A stretch of 64,000 nt of DNA from Qipengyuania sp. (GCA_019745075.1 JAIETR010000005.1:53889-117888), one strand, 5' to 3'; shown: positions 42,893-52,839, counted from the stretch's first letter. The notes: generated by a model from the sequence alone, not told the origin. Translations and numbers: made by a program.

Positions 42893-45639
42893 GCCGTAAC
42901 TCCTTTGATCGTGCCGGCAGTGGGTTCGGAGTGCCGCGGCGCCCGTTCGACGTTCCTGAGCAGACCGCGCGGACCGCTGTAGACGTACCAGGTGAGGGCG
43001 GCGCAGCTGACGTAGAACAGGACGAATCCCCAGAGCGCCGCATTGGCGGTTCCGGTAAGCTCGAGCGACGAGCCGTAGGCCTTGGGGATGTAGAAGGCGC
43101 CATAAGCCGCGATCGCGGAGGTGAAGCCGATCACCGCCCCCGATTCGCGGTCGGCCTGCGCCCTGCGCCACTCCTCCGGCCTCCCCGGCTCGGCCTTGTC
43201 GATCACCGCCCGCATGATGCCGGGTACCATCTGGAAGGTCGAGGCGTTGCCGACGCCGCTCATGAAGAACAGCAGCAGCACCATCGCGAAGAAGCCCGGG
43301 AAGCTGTGCACGTTCAAGAACCAGATCATGCCGAGAATGGCGACGATCTGGAACATGAACACCCACAGCGTCACCCGGGCGCCGCCCAGCCTGTCGGAAA
43401 TCCAGCCAGTCGCCGCCCGCGACAGCGCCCCGACCAGCGGGCCGAGGAAGGCGTAGCGAAGTCCGTTCACCTCCGGGAACACCAGTTTGGCGAGCAGCGG
43501 GAAGCCAGCCGACATGCCGATGAAGGTCCCGAACGTGCCCGTATAGAGCCAGCACATCAGCCAGGTATGGGCGCGGCCGAAGATGCTCGACTGCTCCGCG
43601 AATGACGCCTTGGCTGAGAGGATATCGTTCATCCCGAACCAGGCGGCAAACGTGCCGAGGATGATCAGCGGCACCCACACGAAGCCAGCGTTCTGCATCC
43701 ACATCTGGGTGCCGTCGGTGGCGGCCTGGGCCTGGCCGCCGAGCGCGCCGAATAGGCTCATCGTGATCACCACCGGCACGAGGAACTGCATCACGCTGAC
43801 GCCGAGATTGCCGAGACCGGCGTTGATCGCCAGCGCGTTGCCCTTCTCCGCCTTGGGGAAGAAGTAGCTGATATTGGCCATCGATGAGGCGAAATTGCCC
43901 CCGCCAAGGCCGCACAGCAACGCGAGGAGGAGGAAAATCAGATAGGGCGTCTGCGAGTCCTGCACCGCATAGCCGATCCCGAAGGCGGGAATCAGCAGTG
44001 AAGCGGTAGACAGCGTGGTCCACAGCCGCCCGCCGAAAATTGGCACGAGGAAGGCGTAGAAGATGCGCAGGGTCGCGCCAGACAAGCCTGGCAAGGCTGC
44101 CAACCAGAACAGCTGATTGGTTGTGAACGCGAATCCGATCGCCGGTAGCCGCGCAACGACGACGCTCCACACCATCCACACTGCAAAGGACAGGAGCAGG
44201 CAGTAGGTCGAAATCCACAGGTTACGGAGCCCGATCGGGCGGCCGGTCTGCCGCCAGAACGCGGGGTCCTCGGGCGCCCAATCGGCGATCGGCCCCGCCC
44301 TGCGGGGCGGGACGATGACCCCAGGTTCGCCGAAGCCCTGCATCTCGGGCAGCTCGGGTATGTGGGCCGCGACGCCTTCGCGCTCGGCCTTGCGCTCCAT
44401 GTTGCGGACTGCGACATGCATCCACACCAGCGCAATGGTGACGAGCACGAACAACAGCACGAAGGAGCTGGTCCAGACCCCCGTCACGTCGAGCAGCGCG
44501 CCGAAGGCGAGCGGCAGCACGAAGCCGCCGAGGCCGCCCACCATTCCAACGAGTCCGCCGACTGCGCCGACATGATTGGGGTAGTAAACGGGGATGTGCT
44601 TGAACACCGCCGCTTTGCCCAGGCTCATGAAGAAGCCAAGCACGAAGATCGTCACCAGGAACGGGATCAGCCCCATCTCGGTGCGGAAGGTGATCGGGCC
44701 CTGCACCCCCTCGATGATGTAGGTGGTGGGCGGATAGGAGAGCATGAAGCAGCACAGCACGCTCACCGCGAAGGTCACGTACATCACCGAGCGGGCGCCA
44801 TAGCGGTCGGACAGCTTGCCGCCATAGATGCGGAACAGGCTGGCCGGCACCGAATAGAAGGCGGCGAGCATGCCCGCCATTTTCACGTCGAGATCATAGA
44901 CGCCCATCAGATAGCGCGGCATCCACAGCGCCAGCGCGACGAACGCCCCGAACACGAAGAAATAATAGAGCGCGAAGCGCCACACCTGCACGTTCTTCAG
45001 CACCGCCAGCTGGGTGGCCATCGCCGCGCCTTTGCGGCCCTCGCTGCGGCGCGCGATCTGGTCCGGATCTTCTCGCGTGAACGCGAGAAACAGCACTGTC
45101 ATCACGACTAGCACCGCAGCCCAAATCTGCGCCACCGCCTGCCAACCGAATGCGACCATCACGAAAGGCGCGGTAAACTTGGTTACCGCCGAGCCGACGT
45201 TGCCGGCACCGAAGATACCCAGCACCGTGCCCTGCCGCTCCTGCGGATAGAACTTAGACACATAGGTCACCCCGACCGAGAAGGTCCCGCCAGCGAGCCC
45301 CACGCCGAGCGCCGCAATCAGAAGCTCGGCATAGGTGTCGGCGTATGACGTCAGCCAGGTGGCGACCGCGGCGAGGAACATCACCGCGGCGAACACGCGC
45401 CGTCCGCCGATCTGGTCGGCCCACACCCCCAGCATGACCCGGGCCAGCGAGCCGGTCAGGATCGGCGTGCCCACCAGCAGGCCGAACTGGGTCTCGCTGA
45501 GGCCGAGCTCGTCCTTGGCGGCGAGCCCGATGATCGAGAAGATCGTCCACACCGCGAAGCATGCGGTGAACGCTATGGTGCTGGTCCACAGGACTCGATC
45601 TGCGCCTGGTGCCTTTTGGCCGGTCATGGAAGCGGGCAT
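42889..45639 (-). CDS. narK: NarK1-NarK2 fused nitrate/nitrite transporter
   Basis: 916 residues forming two complete MFS units of about 430-450 residues. The first (TACFAVWTIFSIIGLAAKDELGLSETQFGLL, GVTYVSKFYPQERQGTVLGIFGAGNVGSAVTKF) is NarK1-like, a proton-nitrate symporter type. After a linker with GFGEPGVIVPPRRAG, the second (FAVWMVWSVVVARLPAIGF, GGGNFASSMANISYFFPKAEKGNALAINAGLGNLGVS) is NarK2-like, a nitrate/nitrite antiporter type. The fusion is known from Paracoccus and relatives. First gene of the nar operon, with an FNR-like box 59 bp upstream. Confidence 0.93.
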   Translation of the reverse strand: MPASMTGQKAPGADRVLWTSTIAFTACFAVWTIFSIIGLAAKDELGLSETQFGLLVGTPILTGSLARVMLGVWADQIGGRRVFAAVMFLAAVATWLTSYADTYAELLIAALGVGLAGGTFSVGVTYVSKFYPQERQGTVLGIFGAGNVGSAVTKFTAPFVMVAFGWQAVAQIWAAVLVVMTVLFLAFTREDPDQIARRSEGRKGAAMATQLAVLKNVQVWRFALYYFFVFGAFVALALWMPRYLMGVYDLDVKMAGMLAAFYSVPASLFRIYGGKLSDRYGARSVMYVTFAVSVLCCFMLSYPPTTYIIEGVQGPITFRTEMGLIPFLVTIFVLGFFMSLGKAAVFKHIPVYYPNHVGAVGGLVGMVGGLGGFVLPLAFGALLDVTGVWTSSFVLLFVLVTIALVWMHVAVRNMERKAEREGVAAHIPELPEMQGFGEPGVIVPPRRAGPIADWAPEDPAFWRQTGRPIGLRNLWISTYCLLLSFAVWMVWSVVVARLPAIGFAFTTNQLFWLAALPGLSGATLRIFYAFLVPIFGGRLWTTLSTASLLIPAFGIGYAVQDSQTPYLIFLLLALLCGLGGGNFASSMANISYFFPKAEKGNALAINAGLGNLGVSVMQFLVPVVITMSLFGALGGQAQAATDGTQMWMQNAGFVWVPLIILGTFAAWFGMNDILSAKASFAEQSSIFGRAHTWLMCWLYTGTFGTFIGMSAGFPLLAKLVFPEVNGLRYAFLGPLVGALSRAATGWISDRLGGARVTLWVFMFQIVAILGMIWFLNVHSFPGFFAMVLLLFFMSGVGNASTFQMVPGIMRAVIDKAEPGRPEEWRRAQADRESGAVIGFTSAIAAYGAFYIPKAYGSSLELTGTANAALWGFVLFYVSCAALTWYVYSGPRGLLRNVERAPRHSEPTAGTIKGVTA

Positions 45640-45698
45640 CGCGCCATCATCCTGCTGCTGGTTTCACCTTGGCCATGCACTCCAGAGCGCAAGGGCAT

Positions 45699-45712
45699 TT
45701 GACCAGGATCAT
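45699..45712. promoter_or_regulatory. FNR-like box of the narK-GHJI operon
   Basis: TTGAC-CAGG-ATCAT (read on the minus strand ATGAT-CCTG-GTCAA), 59 bp before the narK start codon. A nitrate reductase operon is the classic FNR target, so this is the best-supported box in the window. Confidence 0.7.
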
Positions 45713-45756
45713 TTCTTCACGGCGGGCGCAGTCTCTTTTGTGGCTCGATGCGGTCA

Positions 45757-46794
45757 TCACCCGCCCGTCACGCTCATGTGGCGAGCCACGGCCGGAGCGG
45801 CGGCGGGGCCGATGCGGAAATCGTGGCGGCGCGGCTTGCCGGCTAGCAGCTCATCCAGCAGCGGGTTGACGCTGGCGGCTCCGCCATCGCGCAAGGCCGG
45901 CCGCAGTTCGACCTTCTGGTCGTGGCCCAGGCAGCCGTAGACCGTGCCCGTGGCGGCGATGCGGATGCGGTTGCATCCGTCGCAGAAGTTGTTGCTAAGC
46001 GGCGTGATGAGCCCGAGGCGAACACCAAGCCCCGGCACCTCATAATAGCGGGCAGGCCCCCCGGTGCGCTGGAGCGAGGGCGCAAGATCGAATCTCTCCC
46101 CAAGCTCGCGCTTCACCCGGTCGAGCGGCAGATAATGCCCCGTCCGATCCTCCTCCACCTCGCCCAGCGGCATGGTCTCGATCAGGGTGAGGTCAAACCC
46201 CTCGCCGCCACACCAGCCGAGCATATCGCCGATCTCGTCCTCGTTTATCCCGGCCAGCGCCACCATGTTGATCTTGATCGCCAGTCCCGCGCGCCGCGCA
46301 GCTGCGATCCCGCTGATGACCTGCGCCAGATCCCCGCCGCGCGTGATGTTCGCGAACCGCTCGGCCCGGCGGCTGTCGAGGCTGACATTGAGGCGACGGA
46401 TCCCCGCCTCGTGGAGCCCGGGGGCGAACTCCGCGAGCCGCGTCGCGTTGGTGGTCATGGTCAGCTCGTCGAGACCAGAGCCGATCCGCGCTCCAATCCG
46501 GGCGGCAAGGTGGAGGATTCCGCGGCGCACCAGCGGCTCGCCCCCGGTGAGACGGATGCGCCGCACGCCCCTGGCAATGAAGATGTCGGCGAGCGCGGCG
46601 ATCTCCTCCAGCGAGAGGATGTCGCGGCGGGGCAGGAATTGCATCCGCTCGGCCATGCAATAGCGGCATCGCAGGTCGCAGCGGTCGGTCACCGACACGC
46701 GGACATAGGTAATCCTGCGGCCAAAGCTATCGGTCAGCGCTGGCGCGTCGAGCGCTTCCTTGTTCACGGCCTCCGTCTCGATCATCGTCGGCAC
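45757..46794 (-). CDS. moaA: GTP 3',8-cyclase
   Basis: 345 residues. Radical-SAM motif CDLRCRYCM near residue 40, TGGEPLVRRG, TTNATRL, SLDSRRAERFANITRGG, NFCDGCNRIRIAATGTVYGCLGH (second [4Fe-4S] cluster) and the C-terminal RHMSVTGG tail essential for activity. It starts molybdenum cofactor synthesis. It lies 117 bp upstream of narK on the same strand and is divergent from hemN; no moaD/moaE is present here. Confidence 0.95.
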   Translation of the reverse strand: MPTMIETEAVNKEALDAPALTDSFGRRITYVRVSVTDRCDLRCRYCMAERMQFLPRRDILSLEEIAALADIFIARGVRRIRLTGGEPLVRRGILHLAARIGARIGSGLDELTMTTNATRLAEFAPGLHEAGIRRLNVSLDSRRAERFANITRGGDLAQVISGIAAARRAGLAIKINMVALAGINEDEIGDMLGWCGGEGFDLTLIETMPLGEVEEDRTGHYLPLDRVKRELGERFDLAPSLQRTGGPARYYEVPGLGVRLGLITPLSNNFCDGCNRIRIAATGTVYGCLGHDQKVELRPALRDGGAASVNPLLDELLAGKPRRHDFRIGPAAAPAVARHMSVTGG

Positions 46795-46848
46795 CGCTTG
46801 TCCCGTGAGAACCTACACCTCAAAAGACAGCCGTTCCAGACTGCCCGT

Positions 46849-46862
46849 GTGACATGGATCAA
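46849..46862. promoter_or_regulatory. FNR-like box between moaA and hemN
   Basis: GTGAC-ATGG-ATCAA, 53 bp before the hemN start and 54 bp before the moaA start. It could control hemN, moaA or both. Two mismatches in the left half, perfect right half. Confidence 0.55.
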
Positions 46863-46915
46863 AAAAAGCCGCCGGCGCGCGGCTATCCGCGGGCTCCACC
46901 AACCAGGCGCGGACA

Positions 46916-48265
46916 ATGCACAGCGACACTTTTGCCCGGTACGCGGCCAGCAATGTCCCGCGCTACACCAGCTACCCCACGGCGCCGGCCTTTTCGCCCG
47001 AAGTGGGTGAGGATGCATACCGCACTTGGCTGGCGTCGCTCGATGGCGGCGCCGATGCATCGGTTTACATCCATGTGCCGTTCTGCCGCGCGATGTGCCT
47101 GTATTGCGGCTGCCATACCACCGTCACCCGGCGCGAGGAGCCGGTCGAACGTTATCTCGCGGCGCTGGCACTGGAAATCGATCTGGTCCGGGCGGCCACT
47201 CCCGCGCCGCCGCGGATCGGCCATCTGCACTTCGGAGGCGGGTCGCCCACGCTCATTCCGCCGGTCCGGATGATCGAGCTGGTGGCCCAGCTTCGCCGGT
47301 GCTTCGGCTTCGCCCCCGATGCCGAGATCGCGATCGAGGTCGATCCGCGCACCCTGACCGAGGAGATGGCCAGTGCTCTGGGCACATGCGGCTTCACCCG
47401 GGCGAGCATCGGGGTGCAAAGCTTCGATCCGATCGTTCAGCGCGCGATCAGGCGGGTCCAGAGCTTCGAGACGACCGCGACCGCCGTCCGCTGGCTTCGC
47501 GGCGCCGGGATCGAGCGCGTCAATGTCGATCTGATTTACGGCCTGCCGCATCAGACTGTATCGGCGTGCGCGGAGACGGTCGAGCAATCGCTCGAAGTGC
47601 GGCCCGACCGGTTCGCCGTCTTCGGCTATGCCCACGTGCCGGACTTCAAGCCGCACCAGCGCAAGCTCGATCCCGCCTCGCTCCCGGACTTCGCCGCCCG
47701 CCTCGAACAGGCGGCGGCGATCGGGGAAGCCTTGCGGAGGGCAGGCTATCTCGAAATCGGCCTCGACCATTTCGCGCGTCCCGACGATCCTCTGGCCGAG
47801 GCATTGCGGACCGGCACGCTGCGGCGCAACTTCCAGGGCTACACCACAGATACGGCCGAGACCCTGATCGGATTGGGCGCCTCGTCGATCAGCCGCACGA
47901 AGCAGGGGTTCGTGCAGAACGCCGTGCTGATCTCGGAATATCTCAAGCACGTTGCGAAGGGCCGTCTGCCGGTGGCGCGCGGCTATGCGCTGACCGAAGA
48001 AGACACGATCCGCGCCGCCATCATCGAGCGCATCATGTGCCACCGGCGAGTCGATCTGGCCGGGGAGTGCGCGCGCTTCGGCTGGGATCCCGACCGCGTC
48101 ACGGACCAGGACGCCATCGACACGCTTGTGGCGGATGGGCTTGTCCGCAAGTGCGGTTCGGTCATCGAAGTGACCGAGCCGGCCCATTCGCTGGTGCGCT
48201 GGGTCGCCGCCGCGTTCGATGGCCAGCTCGCACATCACCGGCAGCGGTATTCACGCGCGGTTTGA
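46916..48265 (+). CDS. hemN: Oxygen-independent coproporphyrinogen III oxidase
   Basis: 449 residues. Radical-SAM motif HVPFCRAMCLYCGCHT (C-x3-C-x2-C-x-C), HFGGGSPTLIP, TRASIGVQSFDPIVQRAIRRVQ, VNVDLIYGLPHQT and the C-terminal HemN domain with GYTTDTAETLIGLGASSIS. It allows haem synthesis without oxygen. Preceded by an FNR-like box; convergent with nrdJ. Confidence 0.95.
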   Translation: MHSDTFARYAASNVPRYTSYPTAPAFSPEVGEDAYRTWLASLDGGADASVYIHVPFCRAMCLYCGCHTTVTRREEPVERYLAALALEIDLVRAATPAPPRIGHLHFGGGSPTLIPPVRMIELVAQLRRCFGFAPDAEIAIEVDPRTLTEEMASALGTCGFTRASIGVQSFDPIVQRAIRRVQSFETTATAVRWLRGAGIERVNVDLIYGLPHQTVSACAETVEQSLEVRPDRFAVFGYAHVPDFKPHQRKLDPASLPDFAARLEQAAAIGEALRRAGYLEIGLDHFARPDDPLAEALRTGTLRRNFQGYTTDTAETLIGLGASSISRTKQGFVQNAVLISEYLKHVAKGRLPVARGYALTEEDTIRAAIIERIMCHRRVDLAGECARFGWDPDRVTDQDAIDTLVADGLVRKCGSVIEVTEPAHSLVRWVAAAFDGQLAHHRQRYSRAV

Positions 48266-48278
48266 GCCTCGTCGCCCG

Positions 48279-48301
48279 CCGGGGCCCCATTCGAGCCCCG
48301 G
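48279..48301. terminator. GC-rich hairpin between convergent hemN and nrdJ
   Basis: CCGGGGC (48279-48285) pairs with GCCCCGG (48295-48301) across a 9-base loop in the 70-bp convergent gap. No T-tract on either side, so termination efficiency is uncertain. Confidence 0.4.
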
Positions 48302-48335
48302 GGCAACCAGTATCCCAGAACCCGCGCCAGTTCTG

Positions 48336-50555
48336 TCAGCCGCATTTCGAAAACCCGCACTCCAAGCACTTGGTGCACCCTTCGACCTTGATCACCGCGG
48401 CGGCCCCGCACTGGTTGCAACACGCCCTCGGGCCAAGCACTTGCGCATTGGCGCCGGGCTCGTCGAGCGGCAGCGACGGCTGCGCCAGGCCCATGTGTCG
48501 TTCGATGACCCCGCCGATAGCGGCGAGCAGCGAGGGCACGTATTTGCCCTGCATCCAGGCGCCGCCGCGCGGATCGAACACGGCCTTGAGTTCCTCGGGC
48601 ACGAAGGAGACGTCGCCTCCGCGGCGGAACACCGCGGAAATCATTCGGGTCACCCCGACGGTCCAGGCGTAGTGCTCCATGTTCTTCGAGTTGATGAAAA
48701 TCTCGAACGGTCGCCGCCCGCCGGCCGTATCGACGTCGTTGATCGTCACATAGACCGCGTGCGCGCTGTCCGGCCATTTCAGCTTGTAGGTGCGGCCCTG
48801 AAGCTCCTCGGTGCGGGGGGCGAGCGCCATCGAGTCGGGGGCCGCAGCCGGGGCCGGCTTCTCCTCGACCCTCAGCACCGAGCCGGTCACGGCATTGGGC
48901 CGGTAGGTGGTGAGACCCTTGCAGCCGAGACGGTATCCTTTGACATAGATATCGCTGAATTCCTCGAAGCCGATGTCTTCGGGGCAGTTGACCGTCTTGG
49001 AGATGGAACTGTCCACCAGTTCCTGCGCCGCCGCCTGCATCGCCAAGTGATCGGACGGCTTGAGCGTCTGGGCGCTGACGAACAGATCCTGGGGCGGCGG
49101 CGCCTCTCCGCGCACGCTTCTCCACACTTGCATCGCATAGTCTTCGACCGCCTGCATGCGCGCCGAGCCGTCGGGCTGGAGGATCCTGCGCTCGTAGGAA
49201 TAGGCGAACACCGGCTCGATGCCCGACGAAATGTTCCCCGCCAGCAGCGAGGTGGTCCCGGTGGGAGCAATCGAGGTCAGGCATCCGTTGCGAAGGCCGT
49301 GCTCGCGGATCAGCTCGCGCACCTCCTCATCGAGGTCGAGCAGATTGGGTCGTTCCAGCATGACCGGATCGTACAGCGGGAAGGGTCCCTTCTCGGCCGC
49401 CAGCAACGCCGAGGCACGATAGGCGTCGCGCTTGATTATCCCGAGCCAGCGGCGGGTCAGCTCGACCGCTTTCCCGCTGCCATAGGCCTCGCCGCAGAAC
49501 AGCAGCGCGTCGGCAAGGCCGGTGATACCGAGGCCGATCCGCCGTTTGGACTTCGCCTCGGCTTCCTGCTGGGGCAAAGGATAGCGCGAGATGTCGATGA
49601 CGTTGTCGAGCATGCGGACTGCCGTGCGCGTCAGCTCCGCCAGCGCCTGCTCGTCGAGCGAGGCATCGCCATTGAACGGCCGGTCAACCAGCCGCGCCAG
49701 ATTGATCGAGCCGAGCAGGCACGCCCCGTAGGGGGGCAGCATCTGCTCGCCGCAAGGGTTGCTTGCACTGATCGTTTCGCAATGCGCCAGATTGTTTGCC
49801 AAATTGACCCGGTCGACGAAGATGACCCCCGGCTCCGCGCAATCATAAGTGGCGCGCATGAGGCGGTCCCACAGCTCGCGGGCCTTGACCACGCGGTGTA
49901 CCTCACCGCCGAAGACCAGCCGCCAATCCTCGTCCGCGTCCAGCGCTTTCATGAAAGCATCGGTCACCAGGACGGAGATGTTGAAATTGCGAAACCGGTT
50001 CGGATCGCGCTTGGAATCGATGAACGCCTCGATGTCGGGATGGTCGATGCGCAGGCACCCCATCATCGCTCCGCGGCGCTGCCCGGCCGAATGGACCGTC
50101 CGGCACATCGCATCCCAGCAATCCATGAACGAGAGCGGCCCCGAGGCCTTGGCCCCCACTCCCATCACGGGGTGGCCGTTGGGGCGGATGGTGGAGAAAT
50201 CCATCCCCACCCCGCCGCCTCGCTGCATCGTGATCGCCGCTTCGCCCAGATGCGAGAAGATGCCTTCGAGGCTGTCGGGGATGGTGCCCATGACGAAACA
50301 ATTGAACAGCGTGACGCTGCGCGCGGTGCCGGCGCCCGCGATTATGCGGCCCGCGGGGATAAAGCGGAAGTCCTCGATGGCGTCGTAGAAGCGATTCTGC
50401 CATTTGCCGCGATCGGCCGGATTTTCCACTTCGGCGACGGCTTTGGCGACCCGGAGGGCTGTACCTGCATAATCGGCGTCCGAATTGCCGTCGGCAGGAG
50501 CGAACCGATATTTCGCTTCCCAGATTTCCTCTGCCAGCGCGACGTCGAATCCCAT
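48336..50555 (-). CDS. nrdJ: Adenosylcobalamin-dependent ribonucleotide reductase (class II)
   Basis: 739 residues from ATG 50555, which has GGGAGG 6 bp upstream; an earlier ATG two codons before would sit on the ribosome-binding site. Class II features: RFIPAGRIIAGAG, ISASNPCGEQMLPPYGACLLGSINL with the active-site Cys, MQRGGGVGMDFSTIRP, PTGTTSLLAGNISSGIEPVFAYSYERRI, and a C-terminal zinc-ribbon-like CNQCGAAAVIKVEGCTKCLECGFSKCG. It makes dNTPs with or without oxygen. Only half an FNR site (TTGAT at about 50613) is visible upstream. Confidence 0.94.
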   Translation of the reverse strand: MGFDVALAEEIWEAKYRFAPADGNSDADYAGTALRVAKAVAEVENPADRGKWQNRFYDAIEDFRFIPAGRIIAGAGTARSVTLFNCFVMGTIPDSLEGIFSHLGEAAITMQRGGGVGMDFSTIRPNGHPVMGVGAKASGPLSFMDCWDAMCRTVHSAGQRRGAMMGCLRIDHPDIEAFIDSKRDPNRFRNFNISVLVTDAFMKALDADEDWRLVFGGEVHRVVKARELWDRLMRATYDCAEPGVIFVDRVNLANNLAHCETISASNPCGEQMLPPYGACLLGSINLARLVDRPFNGDASLDEQALAELTRTAVRMLDNVIDISRYPLPQQEAEAKSKRRIGLGITGLADALLFCGEAYGSGKAVELTRRWLGIIKRDAYRASALLAAEKGPFPLYDPVMLERPNLLDLDEEVRELIREHGLRNGCLTSIAPTGTTSLLAGNISSGIEPVFAYSYERRILQPDGSARMQAVEDYAMQVWRSVRGEAPPPQDLFVSAQTLKPSDHLAMQAAAQELVDSSISKTVNCPEDIGFEEFSDIYVKGYRLGCKGLTTYRPNAVTGSVLRVEEKPAPAAAPDSMALAPRTEELQGRTYKLKWPDSAHAVYVTINDVDTAGGRRPFEIFINSKNMEHYAWTVGVTRMISAVFRRGGDVSFVPEELKAVFDPRGGAWMQGKYVPSLLAAIGGVIERHMGLAQPSLPLDEPGANAQVLGPRACCNQCGAAAVIKVEGCTKCLECGFSKCG

Positions 50556-50654
50556 TGTCATCCTCCCACATCTAGTAGGGATTTCGGTGGCAGCTTCCTG
50601 TATGCTGTGTTTTGATCCAGCACATCGCACGCAGGAAAAATGTGCCGGCGGTTC

Positions 50655-51875
50655 CTACGCCTCGCCCGCGCGCGGGCTGAAAAGCATCGGGCCGTAGGCC
50701 GTCAGGAACAGCGTGAAGGCGGCAAACCAGGCCGCTCCCGATACCCGGATCCCGGTCATGTAATCGACCACCTCAAGCGGCGCGGCCACGCGGACCACCG
50801 CCCCCAGCGTGACCAACGCATAGAGGAGCGTGGTCTGCCGGTTCGCAGTCAACGCGCGGCCGGTGTGGCCGAGGGTGGCCCTCGTCATGACTGCCAGGAT
50901 CATGGTGGCCATCGCTCCCGCGGTGAGCGCATGGATCGCGGCCGATCGGGGCACTGCCGTTCCCAGGTTCGATGCAGCCAGCAACCCGAGGCCCAGCGGC
51001 ACCCAGAAGTAACCGATGTGGAGGATCAGCACGAGCGGATCGCGAAAGGTTCGCCACCCTCGCCAGCGGCTCAAGCGCACCAGCTGCAGCGCGGCAGCCG
51101 CCAGAGACAAAACGCCCGTGGCATGGCCTTCCGGCGCGGCAAGCCAGGCAGCAAGGGCGACGGCGGTGACAGCGATCGTCGTCAGGTCGTAACCTGTCGG
51201 CTGTCCGGGCAAACCCGACGTGATCCCCTGCTTTACCAGCCAGTTGCGAGTGAATGACGGGATGATCCGGCCGCCGATGAGCGAGATCATGAGAACAACC
51301 AGCGCCAGCCCGGCACGCCACCCCAGTCCCTCGTCGGCAGCCACCCCCAGGGCGATTGCGTAATCTGCAAAATTCGCTCCCGCGAAAAGAAGCACCAGCA
51401 GAACTATCGGCAGGTTGCGATTTTTCGCTGCGAGAACCTCTCTCCCCGCGACGGCAGCGAGCACCAGATAAAAGCCCACATCCAGGGTCGCGGCAAGTTC
51501 GAGGCCCGAGATCTCAGAGAAATACATCGCCGCTCTTGCCGCCAGCCACAGTCCAAACAGCGACAGCAGCGGCCCGCCCGCTATCGGAAGCCTGCCAGTC
51601 CAGTTCGGTATCGCCGTCAGGAGAAACCCTGCGACGACGGCGCCCACGAAGCCGAACAGCATCTCGTGGCGATGCCATGCCAGGGGGGCGAACGCGCTCG
51701 GCACGTCTGCCAGCCCCGAAAGTGCGAGTAGCCAGATCGGCAGGCTCGCGAGAGCCCACGCGGCGGCGCCGAGGAAAAAGGGACGAAAGCCGCCTCTCAG
51801 CACAGCAGGGGAAGCCGCCATCCGGGCGCGGCGAAGCGCAAGCATGCGTTCCCCTCTGGTCTGCGCTTGGGTCAT
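50655..51875 (-). CDS. nnrS: NnrS-family haem-copper membrane protein
   Basis: 406 residues, 12 hydrophobic helices. NnrS pattern: LRGGFRPFFLGAAAWALASLPIWLLAL, WHRHEMLFGFVGAVVAGFLLTAIPNWTGRLPIAG, LIGGRIIPSFTRNWL, HALTAGAMATMILAVMTRATLGHTGR. NnrS proteins are made under nitric-oxide or anaerobic conditions and protect against nitrosative stress. The ATG 51875 is the first start that leaves a sensible N-terminus. An FNR-like box lies 81 bp upstream. Confidence 0.92.
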   Translation of the reverse strand: MTQAQTRGERMLALRRARMAASPAVLRGGFRPFFLGAAAWALASLPIWLLALSGLADVPSAFAPLAWHRHEMLFGFVGAVVAGFLLTAIPNWTGRLPIAGGPLLSLFGLWLAARAAMYFSEISGLELAATLDVGFYLVLAAVAGREVLAAKNRNLPIVLLVLLFAGANFADYAIALGVAADEGLGWRAGLALVVLMISLIGGRIIPSFTRNWLVKQGITSGLPGQPTGYDLTTIAVTAVALAAWLAAPEGHATGVLSLAAAALQLVRLSRWRGWRTFRDPLVLILHIGYFWVPLGLGLLAASNLGTAVPRSAAIHALTAGAMATMILAVMTRATLGHTGRALTANRQTTLLYALVTLGAVVRVAAPLEVVDYMTGIRVSGAAWFAAFTLFLTAYGPMLFSPRAGEA

Positions 51876-51956
51876 ACCCGTTCCCTCATGCCGTGAGCCG
51901 CTCGCCGAAAAATCCGCAAAGCCGATCGCGGCATGCCACCTCGCCCCGAGTGAGGG

Positions 51957-51970
51957 CTGATTCAGATCAA
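51957..51970. promoter_or_regulatory. FNR-like box upstream of nnrS
   Basis: CTGAT-TCAG-ATCAA, one mismatch from TTGAT-N4-ATCAA, 81 bp before the nnrS ATG. Confidence 0.6.
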
Positions 51971-52485
51971 TCGCAAAATCGAGGTGAACTCCCCCAGATG
52001 CCGCGGCCGAGAAAAGGCAGGCGCAAAAGCTGGTAGCTAGGAGGGACCTACCGCCGGGACGTGGCTGCCTGAAATCCCGCAATTTTTCTTGCGCTGAGGC
52101 GCAAAATACCCTGATCGATACCCCCAGTTCGGACCCTTGTGTCGAACCGTTTCAGGTTGCGGTGGCCGGTTTATGCCGAAGCGGAAAGCTAGTCGAGAGT
52201 ACTGAAATGCGGGTGAGAAACCCGAGCGCGAGCACTAAAGCCGAAGATCACGAACACACCGCCGCTGAGCCAAAGGAGCCAGACTTGGGCGAACGGGCGC
52301 AACTGGTCGCAGTGATCAGACTGGTTGGTAAACGGATATAGCTGTTGAGAGGGAGGTTCCCTTGCACCGCTCCCGGTGGCCATGAAACAAGAAGCACCCG
52401 ATTTGAGCTTGCAGAACTGGCCTTTTTGTAACGAGGCCTGCCCTCGCCCGATTTTGTCAGACGCATTCCTCGAAACGTTCGATTT
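51971..52485. other. 515 bp without a recognisable gene
   Basis: Several short frames exist on the minus strand but none resembles a known protein or has consistent coding character. A TCGATACCCCCAG motif at about 52117-52129 resembles the motifs around att copy B (28.5-28.8 kb). The segment may hold remains of a former junction. Confidence 0.4.
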
Positions 52486-52499
52486 TTGAGCTAGATCAA
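52486..52499. promoter_or_regulatory. FNR-like box upstream of a decayed small secreted protein
   Basis: TTGAG-CTAG-ATCAA, one mismatch, 58 bp before the ATG at 52558. Confidence 0.6.
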
Positions 52500-52557
52500 A
52501 AGAACGCCTTGACCCTGAACTATGTCCAAGCGCGATAAACAGAGAAAGGTAAGATCA

Positions 52558-52778
52558 TGAAACTTATTGTGGCTGCAGCTGCGTCGCTGTCCCTGGTTCC
52601 ACTTGCGGGGGTGCGCAACGATGTGGGACGCAACTCCAGAAAAACGGGCGAGCTGTGAGCGCATGGACCAAACCATGGGCGCCAACATCACGCATGACCA
52701 CAATGAAATGAAGGGCATGGGCATGAACCCGATGAATCCAGCCACGCGCGCTGTCAGCAGATCCTCACCAAACAGTAG
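52558..52778 (+). pseudogene. Small secreted Met/His-containing protein, frameshifted
   Basis: MKLIVAAAASLSLVPLAG reads as a signal peptide, preceded by GAAAGGTAAGATC. In the next frame follows TPEKRASCERMDQTMGANITHDHNEMKGMGMNPMNP and in a third HARCQQILTKQ with TAG at 52776. Joined, this gives a protein of about 70 residues with two Cys and an M/H-rich stretch that could bind copper. At least two indels separate the pieces. I recall similar small exported proteins in sphingomonads but no function. Confidence 0.6.
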
Positions 52779-52839
52779 CACGCCTAAGTCGTTCGTTGAG
52801 TCACCGACTATGACTATAACGGCCCTACACCGCCCGGAA

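Noticed and set aside
40472..42982. 836-codon frame antisense to narG
   Set aside because: Same reason: narG on the other strand has all cluster and Mo motifs, and the antisense translation has none.
50605..50625. FNR box upstream of nrdJ
   Set aside because: Only the half-site TTGAT is present; the other half does not match.
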